Source: Noviherbaspirillum suwonense (GTDB lineage Bacteria; Pseudomonadota; Gammaproteobacteria; Burkholderiales; Burkholderiaceae_D). Taken from it: DNA of 35,072 bases. The stretch is from NCBI RefSeq assembly GCF_900182955.1, contig NZ_FXUL01000036.1, positions 1-35,072 on the forward strand. The letters are read 5' to 3'. Positions within the stretch are counted from its first letter, which is position 1. Each line of letters opens with the position of its first letter. The notes beneath the pieces are model-generated. The model was not told the origin of the DNA. It searched no databases and worked only from the letters and a program-made list of their open reading frames with translations. Both the position numbers and the translations under genes were made by a program. Shown piece by piece: positions 6,893 to 14,637 of this stretch.

Positions 6893-8185
6893 TCACAAAT
6901 CCATGACTTCACGATAATGGCGATACATCGCGCGGATCGCCGCTTCGGAAATCAGTGAATCGGCAGTGCCGACATTGCCGGCGTCGAGCTTGATCACGCT
7001 CTGCTCCGTGGTCGACTTGCTGATGCCCTCCTGGGTGAAACGCAGCGCCTCGTTGTCTTCCAGGCCAAGGAAGCCGGATGGCCCCATCAGGTTGCCCTGG
7101 CGCAGCCGGTGGCGGGTCATTTCCTCGGTGTCATCCTCGTAGCCGAACATGGTCCACATCATCACGAAGCTGTTCGGGCCGTTCGGCACGATGTGGCGCA
7201 CGCCCAGGGTGTTCATCTCGCGCTGCACGATCAGGTTGGGCCAGATGGTCTGCATCGTCACCGACCACGGCGAGTCGAATTCCTTGATGTACTCAAGGAA
7301 ACGTTCGTCCTGCAGTTTCATGCCTTCGTGGAACGAACGCATTTCCTTCTTTGTGTCGTCGCTGACTTTTGCATACTTGTCTTCCTTTTTCGCCGACGCC
7401 ATCGTGCCGTGGATGCCGTACTTGCTGTCGGCAATCATCGCCGACTCGTTTCCCGCCACCATCAGGCCGAACACGACCAGGAAGGAATGCAGCAGGGTCG
7501 CGTGATAGGGATCCTTCAGGTTCTCGTGGTACATCTTCCAGTTGGCCGGCACTTCATTCTTGTAATAGCCGTGAAGGTGCAGCTTGCGGCCGTTGAAGAC
7601 GACGTCGAAGTCCTTCAGGATTTCCGGGGTCAGGTAGTCTTCCAGCGGCTCCATGTCATGGCAGAAGGATGCGAAAACGACGCCGTTCCGGGTTGTCACC
7701 GCCAGCTGCTTGAGACCATGATTTTCATTCCGGAAATCCTTGGGCATGCCGCCTGCCTTGTTCACGCCGCGCTTGAAGGGAATGCCCTGCAGGTTGCCCT
7801 TCAAATCATAGGACCACTGGTGATAGGGACAGACAAATTCCTTGTTGTTGCCGCGTGCGTTGCGGCAGAACTCGGCGCCGCGGTGCGCGCAGCGATTTTC
7901 GAACACATGGATGCTGCCGTCCTCAGCACGCGACACCACCACCGGCGTCGGGCCGACATAGGAGCGCTTGTAGTCGCCCACGTTCGGGACTTCCACTTCG
8001 AGCGCCACGTAATTCCACGTGCGACCGTGAAAGATGCGCTCGACTTCGCGCTCGTAGATCGCGTCGCTGGTATAGACCCAGTCGGGAATGCAGTCCAGGC
8101 CGTCGGCCGGCCAGACATGGTCGTCGATCTGTTCAGGATTTTTGGTGCCGGCCATGCGGCCCAGGATGGCTTGTGATTGAAACAT
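6893..8185 (-). CDS. Rieske non-heme iron oxygenase large (alpha) subunit, probable 6-hydroxypicolinate 3-monooxygenase component
   Basis: A 430-residue ring-hydroxylating oxygenase alpha subunit. The Rieske [2Fe-2S] ligands are C99, H101, C119 and H122 (CAH and CPYH). The bridging aspartate and mononuclear iron ligands are D225, H228 and H233 in NLKDPYHATLLH; the carboxylate iron ligand lies in the C-terminal third and was not pinned down. A GGAG ribosome site precedes the ATG. It lies between the ferredoxin gene (38 bases upstream) and the beta subunit gene. In the published pic pathway a four-component oxygenase (PicB) converts 6-hydroxypicolinate to 3,6-dihydroxypicolinate, the substrate of the decarboxylase at 128-1090. 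By sequence alone it could equally be an anthranilate- or salicylate-type oxygenase. Confidence 0.9.
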   Translation of the reverse strand: MFQSQAILGRMAGTKNPEQIDDHVWPADGLDCIPDWVYTSDAIYEREVERIFHGRTWNYVALEVEVPNVGDYKRSYVGPTPVVVSRAEDGSIHVFENRCAHRGAEFCRNARGNNKEFVCPYHQWSYDLKGNLQGIPFKRGVNKAGGMPKDFRNENHGLKQLAVTTRNGVVFASFCHDMEPLEDYLTPEILKDFDVVFNGRKLHLHGYYKNEVPANWKMYHENLKDPYHATLLHSFLVVFGLMVAGNESAMIADSKYGIHGTMASAKKEDKYAKVSDDTKKEMRSFHEGMKLQDERFLEYIKEFDSPWSVTMQTIWPNLIVQREMNTLGVRHIVPNGPNSFVMMWTMFGYEDDTEEMTRHRLRQGNLMGPSGFLGLEDNEALRFTQEGISKSTTEQSVIKLDAGNVGTADSLISEAAIRAMYRHYREVMDL

Positions 8186-8223
8186 CGTGCGCTCCGGTAA
8201 TGATCGGGTTTAAGCGGGCTGGT

Positions 8224-8529
8224 TCAAATGTCGGCAAGCAGGTCGTCGCCGTCCACGCGCACCGGATAGACCTTGATGTCTTCGGTCACGGGCGCGCACA
8301 TGGCCTTGCCGGTGCGGATGTCGAAGCTGCCCTGGTGCAATGGGCATTCGATGCAGCCGTCCTCGAAGTAACCGTCCGACAGCAGCGCGTACTGATGGGT
8401 GCAGACATTGCTGGTCGCAAAAAATGCGGCCTTGTCCCGGTACAGGGCAATCTGCTGCCCTGCCGCCGTAACGCCCACCACTTCGCCTTCAGCAACTTCG
8501 TTGGCCGCTGCAACCCTGGTCCACGCCAT
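8224..8529 (-). CDS. Rieske-type ferredoxin component of the ring-hydroxylating oxygenase
   Basis: A 101-residue soluble Rieske ferredoxin that carries electrons from a reductase to the oxygenase. Ligands are C43 and H45 (CTHQ) and C62 and H65 (CPLHQGSFD). The length is normal for the NdoA/BphF type. An AGGAGAG ribosome site lies 4-5 bases before the ATG. It is the first gene of the oxygenase operon, directly behind an operator (8553-8570) and a near-consensus promoter (8587-8615). No ferredoxin reductase gene is present anywhere in the window, so the fourth component must be encoded elsewhere. Confidence 0.92.
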   Translation of the reverse strand: MAWTRVAAANEVAEGEVVGVTAAGQQIALYRDKAAFFATSNVCTHQYALLSDGYFEDGCIECPLHQGSFDIRTGKAMCAPVTEDIKVYPVRVDGDDLLADI

Positions 8530-8552
8530 GTTTCTCTCCTGTGTCCGCTAAA

Positions 8553-8570
8553 TAGTCAGCATACTGACTA
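8553..8570 (-). promoter_or_regulatory. PicR-type operator of the Rieske oxygenase operon (best copy)
   Basis: TAGTCAGCATACTGACTA has perfect 7-base arms around CATA, the most complete version of the palindrome in the window. It begins about 17 bases downstream of the predicted -10 element, that is at about +10 to +27. A repressor bound there would block transcription start or early elongation. Confidence 0.8.
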
Positions 8571-8586
8571 AAATGTGATGCATGCA

Positions 8587-8615
8587 AATGTAGTGCCTGT
8601 GTTTAATCGTGTCAA
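8587..8615 (-). promoter_or_regulatory. Sigma-70 promoter of the Rieske oxygenase operon
   Basis: On the minus strand TTGACA (8610-8615) is followed after exactly 17 bases by TACATT (8587-8592). Both hexamers are near consensus and sit immediately before the operator and the ferredoxin gene. Confidence 0.7.
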
Positions 8616-8649
8616 TTGCTTTTTGCCTGAGAGCGGTAGCCAGCGTGAA

Positions 8650-9417
8650 TCAATCGCGGGGCCGCCGCCATGGCGTTGCCGCACGCTCCAGCCAGGCCAG
8701 CAGGCCGAACAGCGCAATGCCCATGATAACCAGCACGATGATGGCTGCAAAGACCCGCGGCGTATCGAAGGTGCCCTGCGCGCTCAGGATCACATAGCCC
8801 AGGCCGCGCTGCGATGCCACGAATTCGCCGACAATGGCACCGATCAGCGCGAGCGAGATCGCGACCTTCATCCCGGTCAGGATGGACGGCAGAGCACTCG
8901 GCAGCCGCACCTTGAAAAAGAAGTCGAGCGACGAACCCTTGAGCACCCGTCCGAGGTCCAGCACGTCGTTGGGCACCGAGCGCAGCCCGTGCACGGTGTC
9001 GACGATGATGGCGAAGACCGCGATCAGGAAGGCGATCGAGATCTTCGGTTCGGCGCCGGTTCCCAGCCAGATCACGAACAGAGGCGCGATGGCCACCTTG
9101 GGCACGCTGTTCATTGCGATGATCAATGGATAGACCGCGCTTTCGAACCAGCGCGAACTGACCAGCAGCACCGCGATGGCCACGCCGAATATGACCGCCA
9201 GCGCGAAGCCGGCCAGCGTGGTCAGCAACGTGTACCACGCATGGTCGAGATACCAGCCGCGCTCGGCCCACAATTCCACGAACACCGTGCTGGGCGGGGG
9301 CAGCATGATGGGCCGCACGTGCAGGAGCCGAACCAGGACTTCCCAGGCGAGAATGAACAAGGCAAGCGAGGCGACGGAAACCATGCCGTGCCCGCTACGC
9401 CGCAATAGTCCCTTCAT
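8650..9417 (-). CDS. ABC transporter permease, SsuC/TauC (nitrate-sulfonate-taurine) type
   Basis: A 255-residue inner-membrane permease of the importer family for nitrate, sulfonates, taurine, hydroxymethylpyrimidine and aromatic acids. About six hydrophobic segments are visible (about 12-35, 62-86, 96-118, 125-142, 185-205 and 222-242). The cytoplasmic EAA-like loop that docks on the ATPase lies at about 156-177 (GRVLKGSSLDFFFKV). Its ATG overlaps the stop of the ATPase gene (ATGA). It is the last gene of a binding protein-ATPase-permease operon headed by a PicR-type operator, so import of picolinate or a similar aromatic acid is inferred. The substrate cannot be read from the sequence. Confidence 0.9.
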   Translation of the reverse strand: MKGLLRRSGHGMVSVASLALFILAWEVLVRLLHVRPIMLPPPSTVFVELWAERGWYLDHAWYTLLTTLAGFALAVIFGVAIAVLLVSSRWFESAVYPLIIAMNSVPKVAIAPLFVIWLGTGAEPKISIAFLIAVFAIIVDTVHGLRSVPNDVLDLGRVLKGSSLDFFFKVRLPSALPSILTGMKVAISLALIGAIVGEFVASQRGLGYVILSAQGTFDTPRVFAAIIVLVIMGIALFGLLAWLERAATPWRRPRD

Positions 9418-10199
9418 GCGGCCTTCTCCTCGCTGATCAGTCCCATCTCCTGGAACAGCTCGCGGATCCGATTGCAGTAGCGGCCGAATTCGGGAGATTC
9501 GCGCACCGAAAGCTTGCGCGGCCGCGGCAGGTCGATGGTCAGCACCTCGGCGATGCGCCCCGGCCGGGGCGAGAAGACGACAACCCGGTCGCCCAGGAAC
9601 ACCGCTTCGGCAATGCCATGGGTGACGAACAGCACAGTGTTGCGCGTCTCCAGCCAGATGCGCTGCAGCTCGACATTCATCTGGTCACGGGTCAGCGCAT
9701 CGAGCGCCCCGAAAGGCTCGTCCATCAGCAGCAGCGCCGGGTCGTCGATCAAGGCGCGGCAGATCGCGGCGCGCTGGCGCATGCCGCCCGACAGTTCCTG
9801 CGGATAGCGGTTGCTGAAGTCCTGAAGACCGGTCAGCTTCAGCAGGTCCGCCATTTTTTGGCGATAGGCCGATGTCGCTTTCTTCTTGAATTCGATCGGC
9901 AGCAGGATATTGTTCTCGACGCTGCGCCATTCCAGAAGCGCATCCCGCTGAAACACCATTCCGATGTTGTCCGGCGGCCCGCTGACCTTCTTGCCCTGCA
10001 CCGCCAAATGGCCTTCGCTGATCGTTTCCAGCCCGGCGACGCAACGCAGGAAAGTGCTTTTCCCGCAGCCGCTCGGTCCCAGGATGCTGACGAATTCACC
10101 CGGACGGGTTTCAAGGGAAACCGAGTCGAGGGCCAGCACGCCCCGCTCGCCCGGATAAACCTTGCGCACATGGCGCGCCTCGACCGCCGGGACCGTCAT
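9414..10199 (-). CDS. ABC transporter ATP-binding protein, SsuB/TauB type
   Basis: A 261-residue nucleotide-binding subunit. The Walker A motif is GPSGCGKST at 41-49, the Q-loop glutamine is Q84, the signature is LSGGMRQR starting at 136, the Walker B is LLLMDEP ending near 162 and the switch histidine is H194 (FVTHG). All catalytic residues are present. The gene overlaps both neighbours by four bases, so it is translationally coupled to the binding protein upstream and the permease downstream. It energises the importer described for those genes. Confidence 0.93.
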   Translation of the reverse strand: MTVPAVEARHVRKVYPGERGVLALDSVSLETRPGEFVSILGPSGCGKSTFLRCVAGLETISEGHLAVQGKKVSGPPDNIGMVFQRDALLEWRSVENNILLPIEFKKKATSAYRQKMADLLKLTGLQDFSNRYPQELSGGMRQRAAICRALIDDPALLLMDEPFGALDALTRDQMNVELQRIWLETRNTVLFVTHGIAEAVFLGDRVVVFSPRPGRIAEVLTIDLPRPRKLSVRESPEFGRYCNRIRELFQEMGLISEEKAA

Positions 10200-11233
10200 T
10201 TAGCGACCACTTTGCTGAACAGCTCCGGCTTGATCATGTTGGGCTCGAAGTATTCGGCGGCGCTGTGGCTGTCCTTGATCAGCCCCGCGGCCGACAGGGT
10301 TTTTATCGCGACCGTCCATTCCGCGGCAACCGACACGCCCTCCGGCTGCCCCGCGGTTTGAGGACTGCTCATGAAATCCTTCAGGGCATCGATCTGGCCG
10401 CGCAATACCTTCTTGTCCAGTCTTGCCTGCGGACGCTGGGCGACGATGGCGTCGACGGCTTCATCCTGGTGGCCTTCATAGATATATTGCCACGCGCCGG
10501 CAGTGATCGACGCAAAGCGGCTGATGGCGTCTCCCTTGGCTTTCAATTTATCTTCGCTGGCGAAGATGCCGAAGCTGGGCATATTCAGCCCGTAGCTGGA
10601 AAAACGGATCGCGTCCGACGGCCTGCTCTGGGACACCGACGGCAGAACGAACGGGATGGTCGAGAAGACCGCGTCGGTGCGGCCCGCGACATAGGTGCCG
10701 ATCTTGCCGGACGCGTCCACGTTGATCAGGTCGACGTCGCTGCGTTTGAGGCCGCCGGCGCTCAGGAACGCGTCGATGAATGGCGCTTCAAGCGACCCGG
10801 CGGTATAGGCGACCTTCTTGCCCTTCAGATCCTTCGGGCCCTTGATGCCGGATTCCTTGGGAACGAGCAGGCCAATATCGCTCTGGTGCGCGAACACGGC
10901 CACGGCCTTGACCGGCAAACCCTTTTCCCGAGCGATCATCATCGAGGCCAATGCCGCATGACCGACGTCAAACTGGTCGCCCGAACCGACGATCTGGACC
11001 GTCGTGACCGACCCGTTGCCGTCCTCCAGGCTGACATCCAGCCCGGCTTGCTTGAACCAGCCCTTCTGCTGCGCCAGATGAAAGGGCGCCTGCACGCCCC
11101 ATGGCGTCCAGTCAAGACGCACTTTCAGCTTTTGCAGATCCTGCGCCAGCGATTGCGCAGACAATGTCAGTCCCGCTATGCAAAATGCCGCCGCAGCCCA
11201 CACCTTTGCATTGATGCCCTGATGCTTTTTCAT
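10196..11233 (-). CDS. ABC transporter periplasmic substrate-binding protein, SsuA/NMT1-THI5 type
   Basis: A 345-residue exported binding protein. Residues 1-30 form a signal peptide (basic MKKHQGINAK, hydrophobic core, SLA-QD cleavage site). The mature part opens with LKVRLDWTPWGVQAPFHLAQ and GWFKQAGLDVSLEDG, typical of NMT1/THI5-like proteins that bind small sulfonates, pyrimidines or aromatic carboxylates. AAAGGA precedes the ATG. It is the first gene of the importer operon, with a promoter at 11325-11352 and an operator at 11304-11315 shared in sequence with the pic operons. The ligand is inferred, from regulation alone, to be picolinate or a pathway-related acid. Confidence 0.9.
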   Translation of the reverse strand: MKKHQGINAKVWAAAAFCIAGLTLSAQSLAQDLQKLKVRLDWTPWGVQAPFHLAQQKGWFKQAGLDVSLEDGNGSVTTVQIVGSGDQFDVGHAALASMMIAREKGLPVKAVAVFAHQSDIGLLVPKESGIKGPKDLKGKKVAYTAGSLEAPFIDAFLSAGGLKRSDVDLINVDASGKIGTYVAGRTDAVFSTIPFVLPSVSQSRPSDAIRFSSYGLNMPSFGIFASEDKLKAKGDAISRFASITAGAWQYIYEGHQDEAVDAIVAQRPQARLDKKVLRGQIDALKDFMSSPQTAGQPEGVSVAAEWTVAIKTLSAAGLIKDSHSAAEYFEPNMIKPELFSKVVAK

Positions 11234-11303
11234 TCATAGTCCTTTGATGAGAAGACAGTTGAAATCGCCATCCACGACGCCGGCCGTTCCACAGCAGCCT
11301 TAC

Positions 11304-11315
11304 TCAGCATACTGA
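11304..11315 (-). promoter_or_regulatory. PicR-type operator of the ABC importer operon
   Basis: TCAGCATACTGA is identical to the core of the sites at 1123 and 8556. On the minus strand it starts just after the predicted transcription start, 71 bases before the binding-protein ATG. This puts the importer in the same regulon as the catabolic genes. Confidence 0.78.
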
Positions 11316-11324
11316 CTACTTGGC

Positions 11325-11352
11325 AGTATAGATCAAGCGTTTATGCTGTCAA
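11325..11352 (-). promoter_or_regulatory. Sigma-70 promoter of the ABC importer operon
   Basis: On the minus strand TTGACA (11347-11352) is followed after 16 bases by TATACT (11325-11330), only one mismatch from consensus in total. The operator lies immediately downstream, the same layout as at the oxygenase operon. Confidence 0.75.
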
Positions 11353-11602
11353 GACGGGGCCGGCGCTTTGGATTAGCTGCGTCACATTCATGTCGCGTAG
11401 GCAGCAATATTTATGCCCGATAACCGAGGACGCATTGCATTGCAGCAGAGCGTTACGCGACCCATTACGATGCACAGCGCTTCCCAGGCTTTGCCGCTAG
11501 CCTGCCGCTGCCCTGTCCTGGCGCGCAGTCGGGCGTCGCCCCGGGCGATGGTAAACTGGGCAGTAACGCTGGACTGCAGCGAACCTTTTAAACTTTAATG
11601 TC
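11353..11602. other. Intergenic region before a LysR gene, nothing further recognised
   Basis: About 250 bases between the importer promoter and the divergent LysR gene. A 61-codon plus-strand frame (11413-11598) shows no recognisable features. The LysR promoter must lie here, but no clear hexamers or ribosome site were found. Confidence 0.5.
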
Positions 11603-12532
11603 ATGCGCAGGAAAATCCCGAGCACCGGTGCACTCATCGCATTTGAAGCAGCTGCACGTTACCAAAGCTTTTCCCGCGCAGCGCAAGAGTTGACGCTGAC
11701 TGAAGGCGCCATCAGTCGCCAGATCGCGGTGCTGGAAGACTACCTGGGCGTGCAGCTCTTCCATCGCGTCAAGAAGCGCGTCACCCTGTCGGACATCGGC
11801 ACCGCCTACTTCATCAAGGTGAAGGAAGACCTGACCCGGCTTGAACGCAACACCCTGGGGGCGATGGCCTACCAGAATGGCCAGAAATTTCTGGAGCTTG
11901 CCGTCATTCCGACCTTCACCTCGAAGTGGCTTATTCCAAAGATTGCGGAATTCAGCAGACTGCACCCCGGCATCACGATCAATCTGAGCGAACGCGCCCT
12001 TCCCTTCCTGTTCGGGGACACCAATTTCTCTGCGGCCATCCATTACCGCCATCCTGCATGGGCCGGATGCGCGCAGGAAGAATTGTTCGACGAGGAGCTG
12101 GTGCCGGTCTGCAGCCCGGCCTTGCTGGGTGGGCGCAAGGTCAGCTCCGTGGTGGATTTGCTGAGCTTCCCGATGCTGCATAAAAATACGCGCGAAGATG
12201 CCTGGACGCGCTGGTTTGCCGCGGCCGGGCACGAGGAGCTGGCGCCGATGGCGGGGCCGAGATATGACCTGTTCTCGATGATCATCCAGGGCGCGTGCCA
12301 CGGCATCGGCATTGCGCTCGTGCCGCGTTTGTACGTGCAGGACGAACTGAAGAGCGGCACGCTGGTCATACCGGTCGACTTTTCCATTCGCGGCCTGAAG
12401 CAATACTGCGTGGTGTACCCGGAGCACAAGGAAGTGTCGCCGGCCGCGCGGCTCTTCCTGGACTGGCTGGTCGACGCCGCGGCGATGGAACGACAGCCGC
12501 GGGCGGCGCCGGCAATGACGAAGGCCGGCTAA
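11603..12532 (+). CDS. LysR-family regulator, GcvA-like
   Basis: A 309-residue LysR regulator. The N-terminal helix-turn-helix is at about 8-67, with FEAAARYQSFSRAAQELTLT and EGAISRQIAVLEDYLGVQLF typical of the GcvA/AmpR branch. The rest is a periplasmic-binding-like effector domain (about 92-300). It lies divergent from the importer operon, 370 bases away, and convergent with a second LysR gene. It could control the importer or a gene elsewhere; nothing in the sequence decides this. The last 15 or so residues are Ala/Pro-rich and probably disordered. Confidence 0.9.
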   Translation: MRRKIPSTGALIAFEAAARYQSFSRAAQELTLTEGAISRQIAVLEDYLGVQLFHRVKKRVTLSDIGTAYFIKVKEDLTRLERNTLGAMAYQNGQKFLELAVIPTFTSKWLIPKIAEFSRLHPGITINLSERALPFLFGDTNFSAAIHYRHPAWAGCAQEELFDEELVPVCSPALLGGRKVSSVVDLLSFPMLHKNTREDAWTRWFAAAGHEELAPMAGPRYDLFSMIIQGACHGIGIALVPRLYVQDELKSGTLVIPVDFSIRGLKQYCVVYPEHKEVSPAARLFLDWLVDAAAMERQPRAAPAMTKAG

Positions 12533-12605
12533 CGCTATCGGCGGCGTGAGCGGGAATGGCGTCTATGCGCCCGGACCGTATCGGTCCCTGGCAGGAAGCG
12601 GCCCG

Positions 12606-13508
12606 CTAGACGGCGTCGTTGCGGATGAAATCGACAAAGGCCCGCAACGGCGCGGGCAACAGCCGCCGTCCGGGATAGTAAAGAAACGGTCCGGAAAAAC
12701 GCGGCCACCAGGGCTCCAGCACGGGTTCGAGCAAGCCGCGGTCGATGTATGGACGCAGCCAGTCCTCGAACAGGTAGACGATCCCCGTGCCAGCCACCGC
12801 GACGTCGACGGCCAGGTCGATGGCGCCGCCGACCTGCACCAGCAACGGCCCGGACGGATCGATCATCACCGTCTCGCCGTCTCGCTCGAATACCCAGCGG
12901 ATCAGTGCGCCGCTCGCAAATCGCGCGCGCATGCAGGTGTGGTCGAGCAGGTCGCGCGGATGTGCCGGCTGACCATGCAGCGCGAGGTAAGACGGTGAGG
13001 CGGCCGCTGCCATGCGCTGGACCCGCGGCCCGATCGGCACCGCGAGCATGTCCTGCTCCAGCCTTTCCTCGTAGCGGATGCCGGCATCGCAGCCGGCTGC
13101 AAGCACGTCGACGAAGCTTTCTTCCGCGATGATCTCGAGCCGTATTTCCGGATACGCCGCGAGAAAGCGGGGCACGATCGCCGGCAGCACGAGCCGGGCC
13201 GCGCTTACCGGCACGTTCAGGCGCAGGGTGCCCGTCGGCGTGTCGCGAAAACCGTTGATGACGTCGAGCGCGCTGTCGACTTCGCTGAGCACGGGATCGA
13301 GCCGCGCAAGCAGGCTCAGGCCCGCTTCCGTCGGCACGACGCTGCGCGTGGTGCGGTTGAGGAGACGCACGCCGAGCTTGGCTTCGAGGCGCCGCACGGC
13401 TTCGCTCAGGCCCGATGCACTGCTGCTCGTGACGCGGGCGGCATCGCGAAATCCCCTGGCCCGCGCCACGGCGACGAAGGCGGACAAGTCGCCGAGATCG
13501 ACTTTCAT
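12606..13508 (-). CDS. LysR-family regulator divergent from the aldo-keto reductase
   Basis: A 300-residue LysR protein. The N-terminal winged helix (about 3-62) contains FVAVARARGFRDAARVTSSS and SGLSEAVRRLEAKLGVRLLN. The effector domain follows (RLNVPVSAARLVLPAIVPRF). The ATG at 13508 is chosen because AAAAGGAG lies 10 bases upstream; a start at 13517 would sit almost on top of that site. It is divergent from the aldo-keto reductase, 130 bases apart, the usual arrangement for a LysR regulator and its target. The effector is unknown. Confidence 0.9.
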   Translation of the reverse strand: MKVDLGDLSAFVAVARARGFRDAARVTSSSASGLSEAVRRLEAKLGVRLLNRTTRSVVPTEAGLSLLARLDPVLSEVDSALDVINGFRDTPTGTLRLNVPVSAARLVLPAIVPRFLAAYPEIRLEIIAEESFVDVLAAGCDAGIRYEERLEQDMLAVPIGPRVQRMAAAASPSYLALHGQPAHPRDLLDHTCMRARFASGALIRWVFERDGETVMIDPSGPLLVQVGGAIDLAVDVAVAGTGIVYLFEDWLRPYIDRGLLEPVLEPWWPRFSGPFLYYPGRRLLPAPLRAFVDFIRNDAV

Positions 13509-13638
13509 CGCCGGCATACTCCTTTTCAATGAATTGTTATTGTTCGTTTTTTCGTACAACCCGTCCAGACTATACCGGATTGTCTTGTGATCGGGACGGG
13601 CTTATCGTCCCTGCACAGTCAACCAATCGGAGAGTCAC

Positions 13639-14520
13639 ATGCTTAGCATCGATCGCGCAGGCACCTATCAACTTGGCGACCGCAACGTGCGGCGGCTCGG
13701 CTACGGCGCCATGCAACTGGCCGGCCCCGGCGTTTTCGGCGCGCCCCGCAACCCGGAAGCCGCACAGGCCGTGCTGCGCGACGCCATTTCGCTTGGCGTC
13801 AACCACATCGACACCTCGGACTTCTACGGCCCGCACACGACGAACCAGCTGATCCGCGCGGCGCTGCAGCCGTACGCAAGCGATCTCGTGCTGGTCACCA
13901 AGGTCGGCGCCCGCCGCGACGCGCAAGGCGCCTGGCTGCCGGCATTTTCAAGGGAGGAGCTGCGCCAGGCCGTGCAGGACAACCTGCGCCACCTGGGGTT
14001 GGATGTGCTCGAGGTGGTCAACCTGCGCAGCATGCTGGACGTCCATGGCCCGGCGGAAGGGTCGCTCGAGGCGCCGCTGACGGCCCTGGCGGAGCTGAGG
14101 GATGAGGGCCTCATCCGGCATATCGGATTGAGCAACGTGACGATGCGGCAGGTCAAAGACGCACGCCGCATCATGCCGATCGCATGCGTGCAGAACATGT
14201 ACAACCTTGTCCATCGTAATGACGATGCGATGATCGATATGCTGGCGCGCGACGGCATTCCCTATGTGCCGTTCTTCCCGCTGGGCGGGTTCTCGCCGCT
14301 GCAATCTGACGCGTTGTCTGCCGTCGCCGCGGACCTCGATGCGACGCCGATGCAGGTGGCCATCGCATGGCTGCTTCAGCGCTCGCCGAACGTGCTGCTG
14401 ATTCCGGGCACGTCGTCGACGGCGCACCTGCGCGAGAACCTCGCTGCAGCGGCACTGAGGCTGCCGGATGAGATCGTGGAACGGCTCGAGAAAATCGGGA
14501 ATGGCGCCGGCAATAGCTGA
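13639..14520 (+). CDS. pdxI: Aldo-keto reductase of the YdbC/PdxI (pyridoxal reductase) type
   Basis: A 293-residue NADPH-dependent aldo-keto reductase. Its opening (RLGYGAMQLAGPGVFGAPR) and blocks such as NHIDTSDFYGPHTTNQLIR, SNVTMRQVKDARRI and YVPFFPLGGFSPLQS closely resemble E. coli YdbC, described as pyridoxal reductase PdxI. Of the usual catalytic tetrad, D58, Y63 and K88 are present, but the histidine is replaced by asparagine (N128 in VVNLR), as in YdbC itself. A CGGAGAG ribosome site stands four bases before the ATG. It is monocistronic and divergent from a LysR gene. It may act on pyridoxal or on another small aldehyde; the proximity of pyridine catabolism is suggestive only. Confidence 0.88.
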   Translation: MLSIDRAGTYQLGDRNVRRLGYGAMQLAGPGVFGAPRNPEAAQAVLRDAISLGVNHIDTSDFYGPHTTNQLIRAALQPYASDLVLVTKVGARRDAQGAWLPAFSREELRQAVQDNLRHLGLDVLEVVNLRSMLDVHGPAEGSLEAPLTALAELRDEGLIRHIGLSNVTMRQVKDARRIMPIACVQNMYNLVHRNDDAMIDMLARDGIPYVPFFPLGGFSPLQSDALSAVAADLDATPMQVAIAWLLQRSPNVLLIPGTSSTAHLRENLAAAALRLPDEIVERLEKIGNGAGNS

Positions 14521-14637
14521 GCGGCGCCGGGGTTGGTTTCACCGCGCCTGTGACGTGAGCAAACGCTGCAGGCGCGAGTCATGCATCTGCCTCGCACCTG
14601 CAGCGACCGCCGCTTCACGTTCCTGCCCGGCCCGTAC

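Noticed and set aside
11413-11598. 61-codon plus-strand ORF
   Set aside because: No ribosome site and no recognisable features; it lies in a promoter region.
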